Below are positions 58,363-64,000 of a stretch of 64,000 nt of DNA, in pieces. This DNA comes from Methanomethylovorans sp041447285 (GTDB taxonomy: Archaea; Halobacteriota; Methanosarcinia; Methanosarcinales; Methanosarcinaceae). The notes under the pieces are model-generated. The model ran no database searches. It had not been told where the DNA came from and saw only the letters and a program-made list of their open reading frames with translations. Both the position numbers and the translations under genes were made by a program. Position 1 is the stretch's first letter. The number at the start of each line of letters is the position of its first letter. The DNA lies in NCBI RefSeq assembly GCF_041447285.1, contig NZ_JBGMEB010000020.1:1-64000 (forward strand), given 5' to 3'.

Positions 58363-59130
58363 ATGAATAAAATTCTACAATTAAGAACATATCATGTTGC
58401 AACATGTATTATGCTATTGCTAGCACTAATTACGCTTGATTCCACTGTAGTATCTGCAGGAACTGGTGATGGAAATGATGTTTCTTCTCCAGAAGTTGGT
58501 GTTGAATGGGTAAATGATTATACATGGCCATCAGCCGATCTATCATATTGTGACGATTCGGCAAATGGATTATATAATAAACTGGGAAATGTTGGATGGA
58601 CAAAAAGATTCAACAAAGGAAATAGTAATGCAAAAGCATCTCATTTTGAGCAGGCAAATCAAGATTCTCAATATATTGATTCTGTAGATATTGCTTTGTA
58701 TTCTGGACATGGTTCCACAGACAAGCTAGATGTATCAACTGTAACTGAAAAAGTATACCACAATGAAGCCGAGTGGGGGGATTATGATTTAGAATGGATA
58801 GGTTTGGACTGCTGTCTAGCTGGAACAAGTGATTTTTCGTCATCATTTAATGGAGCACATCTTATTCTAGGTTTTTCGACGACAGCATATGATTCTGATC
58901 TTGGGTCCCATTGGGCCGATTATCTTGTTGATAGTGGTGCAAATGATATCGCATATACAGTTAAAAACTCATGGTTTTATGGTGCAGACATAGATCAACC
59001 AAATGGAAAAATTGGGAAAGTAATGGGAGAAACATCCAGCTGTGGAAACGATTACATCTGGGGACAAGGGACTGTGATCGCAGATCCATCTGTAGATGGG
59101 TCTTTTACATCTTGGACATACAACATGTAA
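58363..59130 (+). CDS. Secreted DUF6345-like protein with clan CD peptidase motifs
   Basis: The 255-aa protein has a signal peptide (about 1-32). A mature domain follows with VDIALYSGHGS (His116-Gly117) and LEWIGLDCCLAG (Asp149-Cys150/151). A hydrophobic strand before His-Gly and another before Asp-Cys is the layout of clan CD cysteine peptidases (caspases, gingipains). DUF6345 proteins share this look. Peptidase activity is therefore a reasonable inference, not a fact. AGAGGAGTAAG lies just before the ATG. A propeptide-like gene follows 19 bases after its stop. Confidence 0.65.
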   Translation: MNKILQLRTYHVATCIMLLLALITLDSTVVSAGTGDGNDVSSPEVGVEWVNDYTWPSADLSYCDDSANGLYNKLGNVGWTKRFNKGNSNAKASHFEQANQDSQYIDSVDIALYSGHGSTDKLDVSTVTEKVYHNEAEWGDYDLEWIGLDCCLAGTSDFSSSFNGAHLILGFSTTAYDSDLGSHWADYLVDSGANDIAYTVKNSWFYGADIDQPNGKIGKVMGETSSCGNDYIWGQGTVIADPSVDGSFTSWTYNM

Positions 59131-59149
59131 TAGCAGAGAGGTTGTTTCA

Positions 59150-60079
59150 ATGAAAAAAATTACTATAATATTAGGATTGGTAGCATTATTTGCTGCAGTA
59201 TTATTCTCTCAATCAATTAATTTTAAAGATAACGTTAACGTCCTTACTATGAAAGGTGAAGATAATATTCAATATGAAATGAAATCTTCTTTCCCTGTTC
59301 TTAATGATACTGCTAAAGTCTACGTAACTAAGACTCCTAAGGTAAGTAATAAGTATGTTACAGAAATCGGAAACAAATTTGGTATTATAAATTCCAGTTC
59401 GGAAGATACAGATTTAGGGACATTCAGTTTGTTCAATGGGGAAAAACATTTGATTGTTTATAAGAATTCAGGTGCTGTATGGTATTCAATGCCAGCAAAA
59501 ATGGAACCAGTAGTAACTGTACAACCTAATCTTCCGAGCACAGATGTAGCTACAAAAATAGCAACAGATTTTTTGGTTTCGACAGATAGTCTACCCAAAG
59601 ACGCAGAATTTAGTGATGTTGTTGCAGATCAACAAATTACAGGTGAAAAGGAAACTGGAAAGATTACACAAATCTATAATGTCACTTTACAGGTGAGATA
59701 TCGAAGAGAAATAAATGGTATGCCTGTTGTAGGTCCTGGCAATAAACTTAAGGTATTTATAGGAGATAACAATGAAATCGTAGGCCTTTTCAAAGTATGG
59801 AGAGATTTCGAACCCTATACTGAAGTTAAAATCAAAACTCCAGAACAGGCATATTCTGATCTTTTAGCAAGTAAAGATGTAGTACCAATGCGTATAGAAG
59901 GTGATAAAGTCATTATAAAGGATATAACTTTTGGTTATTGGATGGAAGCTGCCGATAAAGATCAAGAATATGTATTACCAGTATATATTTTCAAAGGAGA
60001 TGTTATAAATTCAAATACTGGTTATATGGGACAGTATGAAGGATATGTTTATGCAACCGAGGATGGGAGATTACCTTAA
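59150..60079 (+). CDS. Secreted protein with propeptide (FTP/PepSY)-like region
   Basis: A protein of about 309 aa with an N-terminal signal (MKKITIILGLVALFAAVLFS). Its middle to C-terminal part includes VRYRREINGMPVVGPGNKL and IGDNNEIVGLFKVWRDF, which resembles FTP/PepSY propeptides that inhibit secreted peptidases. ATG 59150 is preferred (AGAGGT 7 bases upstream) over 59096, which lies inside the previous gene. Encoded right after the DUF6345-like protein, so it may be its inhibitor or chaperone (inference). Confidence 0.6.
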   Translation: MKKITIILGLVALFAAVLFSQSINFKDNVNVLTMKGEDNIQYEMKSSFPVLNDTAKVYVTKTPKVSNKYVTEIGNKFGIINSSSEDTDLGTFSLFNGEKHLIVYKNSGAVWYSMPAKMEPVVTVQPNLPSTDVATKIATDFLVSTDSLPKDAEFSDVVADQQITGEKETGKITQIYNVTLQVRYRREINGMPVVGPGNKLKVFIGDNNEIVGLFKVWRDFEPYTEVKIKTPEQAYSDLLASKDVVPMRIEGDKVIIKDITFGYWMEAADKDQEYVLPVYIFKGDVINSNTGYMGQYEGYVYATEDGRLP

Positions 60080-60115
60080 TCTCCTTCTTCCTTTTACATG
60101 CGTAGGTGAGGAGCT

Positions 60116-60541
60116 GTGAACACATTCTCAAAGGCACTAATACTAGGACTGGTCATTATTGCCTCTTTATTTTTGGTATGGCATTTGATATTTCCAGTAA
60201 CTATCAGTAATGTTTACCTTGATAACGAAAGCCATTTTTATTTCACGCTTTCAAACAATATGAATGAAGAAGTAAACCTTATTTATAAATGGCATCTTGA
60301 TGACCCAAAGGCAGGATCACCTGTATATTCAGGGAAAGGCGAAATCATATTAACGAAAAAAGGTATTACTGATATAGTGGAATCTTTTTCCCCAACCAAT
60401 GACTATGATCAGAGATTCTTTATTATGAACATAGAGATTTTCAAAGATGGTTCTAAAGTTGGACATTACTCGAAGCAGAAAAGTCCAAATGATTGGAATT
60501 ATACCGCATTACCACCAGTGAAAAATTCTATGTTCCCATGA
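60116..60541 (+). CDS. Signal-anchored extracellular protein
   Basis: The 141-aa protein starts at GTG 60116 (GGTGAGGAG close upstream). One N-terminal anchor (about 6-30) precedes a beta-rich outside domain (TISNVYLDNESHFYFTLSNNM..., about 30-130) like an immunoglobulin-type fold. It probably belongs to the 58363-60541 operon. Function unknown. Confidence 0.6.
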   Translation: MNTFSKALILGLVIIASLFLVWHLIFPVTISNVYLDNESHFYFTLSNNMNEEVNLIYKWHLDDPKAGSPVYSGKGEIILTKKGITDIVESFSPTNDYDQRFFIMNIEIFKDGSKVGHYSKQKSPNDWNYTALPPVKNSMFP

Positions 60542-60587
60542 ATACCAAAATAGGAAAAATGGCGAAACAACCAAATCAATAACTTTC

Positions 60588-61061
60588 TCATTTTGGAAAC
60601 ATGTAAGGTATTAATAATCCTGCAACATTGTTGAAGATCATTAACAACACCATAGAATAAGTGAAAGTGAACTCTTTTGATCTTTGTGCTTCAGCAAGCT
60701 GACTTCTTGATATAAAATATATCAACAATATAAGAAGATACCCTCCAATCAGATTGAAATCCTCGATCTGTGTATAATGTGGAGATAGAAGAACTATTAC
60801 AGCAGACCATAAGACCAGACCAATTACATTGCTCAAGATGCTGATCTTATCATCGATCTTTTTGATAGCACTGATCACTTTCTTTGAAAAGAGATAATGG
60901 CACGATGCTAAAAAGAATACGATCGGACCATACATAATCCAATCTAATATTGGAGTGATTTTTTCTGTAGATATGAACACTGAAAAAGACCAGATCAGAT
61001 AAACAATGAAACCCACCATATGTCCCAACAATTCCTTTGAGTCCAGATTAGTTCTTGACAT
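60588..61061 (-). CDS. Five-helix membrane protein, paralogue 2
   Basis: The 157-aa protein is co-linear with the product at 57594-58067 and of equal length, about 70% identical by eye. AGGAGA lies 6 bases upstream of ATG 61061. The conserved loop KKIDDKISILSNVIG and the SRSQLAEAQRSKEFTF segment are likely functional. Convergent with the gene ending at 60541. Confidence 0.75.
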   Translation of the reverse strand: MSRTNLDSKELLGHMVGFIVYLIWSFSVFISTEKITPILDWIMYGPIVFFLASCHYLFSKKVISAIKKIDDKISILSNVIGLVLWSAVIVLLSPHYTQIEDFNLIGGYLLILLIYFISRSQLAEAQRSKEFTFTYSMVLLMIFNNVAGLLIPYMFPK

Positions 61062-61079
61062 TTGCGTCTCCTAGTATGT

Positions 61080-61152
61080 GGCAGTTCAGGCTGTGGCCAC
61101 AATTCATTAATAGTATGGAAGTAACTACTCATTGGACATATTTATACGATGT
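61080..61152 (+). promoter_or_regulatory. Conserved 73-bp upstream element, copy 2
   Basis: Gap-free alignment with copies at 58225 and 62327. It keeps CAGTTCAGG, TGGCCA and CATTGGACATATTTATAC...ATGT. It lies between the divergent membrane-protein gene (61061) and the plus-strand gene at 61170. Confidence 0.65.
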
Positions 61153-61169
61153 GCTTTGAGGGAGAGCAA

Positions 61170-61412
61170 ATGCAACCAACAGTAAAAGATGATGAGAATA
61201 TGAACGATGACTGCTTGCGTACATTAGAGATAGTAGGAAAAACATTTGTACTCACCCCTATAATTGTTGCATTACCACTTTTAGCATACGCAATAATTAC
61301 CGGAAAGAACATTGTATCTCCGGGCCCTGGTGCTGGATATAGCGCAGGCCTGATGATATCTGCAGGGATATTTCTATTGATATACGTGTCTTACAAAATA
61401 ATTCGAAAATAA
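61170..61412 (+). CDS. 80-aa two-helix membrane protein
   Basis: ATG 61170 has GAGGGAG about 6 bases upstream, which decides it over 61149. An acidic N-terminus, then helices at about 23-43 and 54-76, with a basic end (KIIRK). The start is only 18 bases from the conserved element, so the leader is very short if that element holds the TATA box; ATG 61200 is an alternative. Function unknown. Confidence 0.55.
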   Translation: MQPTVKDDENMNDDCLRTLEIVGKTFVLTPIIVALPLLAYAIITGKNIVSPGPGAGYSAGLMISAGIFLLIYVSYKIIRK

Positions 61413-61461
61413 GCTACACCTTAAGAAATCAACTACCATAAGTCCTTTAGGAGAACTATAC

Positions 61462-62250
61462 ATGAGAACACTGTTCAAAGTGATGACGGTATTTTTTCTT
61501 GTAGCAGTAATCGGTTTTTTCGTAATATCTTCATGGATAGAGGACAGAAACCAGGAAATGTATAACCAAAGCTACCAGAGCAGCTATAGCTACTCGGTTG
61601 AGATATCGCCCAACGCTAGCCTAAAAAATGTGACTCTATACTTGCCACTCATGGTTCTGAATAGTACTTCTGCAATTGGAGAAGATATTATCAAAAACAA
61701 CTTCAATGAAAATGATCACTCGTGGAATTATTCCCTTGTAGAAACCGAACATGGGCTCATGCTTTCCATGAAGACCGATGAAATAGATCCCACGTTCCAT
61801 TCCCGTGAGGGATATGTTGTCAAAGGTAGCGATCCTGAAGAAACAAGGGTGTGGACTTCAGACGAATATTCTAACAAAACTCCGATCCCTGATATGATCA
61901 TCTTTTCAACAATGATTAACTCGAACCGTACTATCGATACACTGGACCCTCTTAGTAATGACGTGGTGCTCCAGCCAAAATATAACGTCAAGCCCACAAC
62001 TGATGAAGGTTATTCTTTCAGGAAGCAGTACGATTATGAAAGTATTCTATATGCAGAATACGAAGCCTCTCCTGATGCAATTGTAGAGATCACAATTATG
62101 GCAGATGGAGAAAATTCATGGTGGATCATGGGATGGCAAGGGAACGATTATTCGGATTGGATGAACGTCAAATTGTTCGGGCCTCAAAAAGGATGGACAA
62201 AAATAGATGGATTTCTTGGTAGTGGAGGCGGTGTCTACAGGGATACGTAG
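61462..62250 (+). CDS. Signal-anchored surface protein
   Basis: The 262-aa protein has an N-terminal membrane anchor (about 4-25) and a large outside domain with several Asn glycosylation-type sequons (NQS, NAS, NVT, NST). It ends in WWIMGWQGNDYSDWM and a Gly-rich tail. Similar proteins occur in Methanosarcina, but the function is not known. AGGAG precedes the ATG. Probably co-transcribed with the 80-aa gene. Confidence 0.65.
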   Translation: MRTLFKVMTVFFLVAVIGFFVISSWIEDRNQEMYNQSYQSSYSYSVEISPNASLKNVTLYLPLMVLNSTSAIGEDIIKNNFNENDHSWNYSLVETEHGLMLSMKTDEIDPTFHSREGYVVKGSDPEETRVWTSDEYSNKTPIPDMIIFSTMINSNRTIDTLDPLSNDVVLQPKYNVKPTTDEGYSFRKQYDYESILYAEYEASPDAIVEITIMADGENSWWIMGWQGNDYSDWMNVKLFGPQKGWTKIDGFLGSGGGVYRDT

Positions 62251-62326
62251 TTTGTAGTACGAGATCCCTATAGACTTTTTTTGTTCGCTTTGGTATTCCT
62301 TAATGTACCACACTCTAAACTCTATT

Positions 62327-62399
62327 GATAGTTAGGTCAATGGCTAGAATCTTTTTAAATGATAAGTACCTATAATCATTGGACACATTTGTGAAATGT
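62327..62399 (+). promoter_or_regulatory. Conserved 73-bp upstream element, copy 3
   Basis: Same spacing as copies 1 and 2: GATAGTTAGG, AATGGCTAGAAT, then CATTGGACACATTTGTGAAATGT. The TATA-like part is changed to ATTTGTG here. The beta-helix gene starts 91 bases downstream. GGTCAATGGCTA inside it also occurs at 54532. Confidence 0.65.
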
Positions 62400-62489
62400 G
62401 TTCCGAGATCTAAACGACAAAGTAAATCCATCTTTTTTGTCAAACATTAAACTATATGTAAGATTGTTATAATGATCTAAAGAGTTACC

Positions 62490-64000
62490 ATGCTAATAAA
62501 ATATTGCTTAGTTGGGATTTTGCTTTTATTGTTGTCGAGTACTGCGGGAGGAAGGATCATTATTGTCGATAACAGTAGAAAGGAGGATTTTTCATCCATC
62601 CAGGAAGCGATTGATACTGCTATTTCTGGTGATATTGTCGTTGTTGATGAGGGGCAGTACACTGAAAATATTGTTGTTAATAAAGAACTGTCTATAATTT
62701 CAAATTCAACAAATCCAGAGGATGTAGTAATTCGACCTCGAAATCCAGAGGACAGTATATTCTCAGTCCAGGCAAATAATGTGACAATTGAAGGTTTCAC
62801 TTTGTCTGGGATGAAGGGTAAAGGAAATGGGATATGGCTCTATGATTCCATTGGTTGCTCTTTGAAAAATAACATTATATCGGGGAATTTCTGGGGTATC
62901 TTCTTGGAATCATCGGATGAAAATACAATTGAGAGCAATTTTTTGAATGACAATGACAGATGCGGTATTTTTTTAGTAGAATCTCATCAGAACTTGGTTG
63001 AAAATAACAATATAAATAACCAGTATGATGGGCTAGTTCTTGATTCCTCAAATAGCAACATCTTAAGAGATAATCTGATATGCGAAAACTCTAATCTCGG
63101 AATTATGTTGAGGGATGATAGTAACGGGAATCAATTGTATGAAAATAAAATGAACAACAACATGTTCAATTTTGGAGATGTAGGTGGTTTTAATGAAATC
63201 GATAGGAGTAATCTGGTAAATGGTAAAAGTATCATTTATTTAAATGGTGTTTCAGATATTCGAATTGATGTATCTTCAAATGCTGGGACTGTCTGTTGTT
63301 ATGACTGTGATAATATAACTGTGAAAGATCTTGTTGTTTCAAATAATTCATGTGGAGTAAGCTTTTATAATGCCGAAAGAATAATTTTGCATAACCTCAG
63401 TTGTACAAATAATGGCCACGGTATATATTTAATGGATTGTTCGGATTGTACCATTTCAAATTGCAGCGTTCAAAATAATTCCCATGCTGGAATATATCTG
63501 GATGATTCTAAAAAGTGCTTGGTCGAAAAAAATAAAGTTTTTTATAATTATTATGGTATCTATTTGAATGCTGATGATTGTGAGCTAAATCAAAACACAG
63601 TTGTAAAAAGCACAATTGGAATTATGTCAGGTATAGCTAATAGTAATCTGATAGAGAATAACGGTATTTACAACAATGATATCGGGATATCATTCTATTT
63701 ATCGGACAACAATGAAGTAGAAAACAATGAATTTTCAATGAATAAAGAATTTGGCATTTTTCTTCAGCATTCCTGGAACAATTCAATAACAAGTAACACA
63801 ATAAACCAAAACGATGTAGGTATCAGGTTCAAAGAGTCAAGTATCAATAACTCTGTTAGTGGAAATTATTTGTCAGATAATGAAGAGTGTTTCATCGGGG
63901 AGAAAGAGAATAGTCTTTTTAATAACACATGTACGAATGCAAATGGAGAGCATTTCTTATCGTTCATGTATCCTGTAGATCTGATTTTTGTGATAATTGG
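62490..64000 (+). CDS. NosD-like parallel beta-helix surface protein (runs off the window)
   Basis: ATG 62490 opens a frame that stays open to the window end (503 codons). A signal peptide (about 1-19, ending near SSTAGG) is followed by the SIQEAIDTAISGDIVVVDEGQYTEN-type opening of NosD/periplasmic copper-binding proteins. Many right-handed beta-helix turns of about 22-24 residues follow (N-x-I/V-x-x-N...G-I/V-x-L repeats). Such proteins are exported and bind polysaccharides or act in the surface layer in Methanosarcina. The C-terminus is outside the window. Confidence 0.8.
   Translation, partial: MLIKYCLVGILLLLLSSTAGGRIIIVDNSRKEDFSSIQEAIDTAISGDIVVVDEGQYTENIVVNKELSIISNSTNPEDVVIRPRNPEDSIFSVQANNVTIEGFTLSGMKGKGNGIWLYDSIGCSLKNNIISGNFWGIFLESSDENTIESNFLNDNDRCGIFLVESHQNLVENNNINNQYDGLVLDSSNSNILRDNLICENSNLGIMLRDDSNGNQLYENKMNNNMFNFGDVGGFNEIDRSNLVNGKSIIYLNGVSDIRIDVSSNAGTVCCYDCDNITVKDLVVSNNSCGVSFYNAERIILHNLSCTNNGHGIYLMDCSDCTISNCSVQNNSHAGIYLDDSKKCLVEKNKVFYNYYGIYLNADDCELNQNTVVKSTIGIMSGIANSNLIENNGIYNNDIGISFYLSDNNEVENNEFSMNKEFGIFLQHSWNNSITSNTINQNDVGIRFKESSINNSVSGNYLSDNEECFIGEKENSLFNNTCTNANGEHFLSFMYPVDLIFVII

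Overview
The window looks like chromosome of a methylotrophic methanogen of the Methanosarcinaceae (Methanolobus / Methanomethylovorans / Methanococcoides type). Pointers are formylmethanofuran dehydrogenase subunits, a group II chaperonin, diphthine synthase, HerA-like and UPF0212/DUF357 genes, archaeal Shine-Dalgarno sites (GGAGGTGA type), TATA boxes, frequent GTG/TTG starts, cytochrome c maturation genes (ccmABC), and PKD/DNRLRE and PGF-type surface proteins. Base composition is about 40% GC in genes, with AT-rich spacers. The species is inferred, not proven.

Layout. 1-195: three copies of a 68-bp tandem repeat at the left edge. 0.4-7.3 kb: homospermidine synthase, a lone PAS protein, an SDR oxidoreductase, a TRAM protein next to a DEAD-box RNA helicase, an RMD1/DUF155 protein, a 32-aa membrane microprotein and two tRNAs. 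7.4-14.2 kb: AmmeMemoRadiSam enzyme, then a four-gene type IV pilus-like operon (ATPase, fused platform protein, LamG-bearing pilin-like protein, second pilin-like protein). 14.7-23 kb: CPBP protease, then a housekeeping block (PfkB kinase, UPF0212, DUF357, HerA-like ATPase, dphB), thermosome, DUF2119 and an S4/FtsJ methyltransferase. 23.1-28.4 kb: a giant surface protein with beta-helix, PKD and DNRLRE repeats, carrying an 846-bp almost perfect internal duplication. 28.8-38.3 kb: SBF transporter, HAD phosphatase, OYE-type reductase, ccmABC, SUMF1-type protein, YggS, an HxlR regulator divergent from a flavoprotein, FKBP and a quinone-reductase-like protein.

38.4-50 kb shows rearrangement and decay. 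Two 5'-truncated genes, an amino-acid permease and a histidine kinase, lie back to back, which looks like a rearrangement breakpoint. A regulator is frameshifted in an A7 run. Four tandem Lys-rich microprotein genes (24-33 aa), each with its own ribosome-binding site, follow. Then come a ferredoxin:thioredoxin reductase-type gene joined to fwd subunits, and a surface-protein tail with an in-frame TAG.

50.5-64 kb is accessory. It starts with an IS630-like fragment. A three-gene cassette follows: a zinc-hook SMC/Rad50-like ATPase, a protein that resembles haloarchaeal RdfA, and a winged-helix protein. I regard this cassette as the best candidate for an under-described system. After a candidate structured RNA comes an island of secreted and membrane proteins. 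It includes a membrane-tethered double winged-helix regulator, a run of tiny membrane proteins, a MITE-like element, a secreted protein with clan CD (caspase/gingipain-like) His-Gly and Asp-Cys motifs beside a propeptide-like protein, and two paralogous membrane proteins. Three upstream regions in this island share a gap-free 73-bp element, which suggests co-regulation. The window ends inside a NosD-like beta-helix protein gene.
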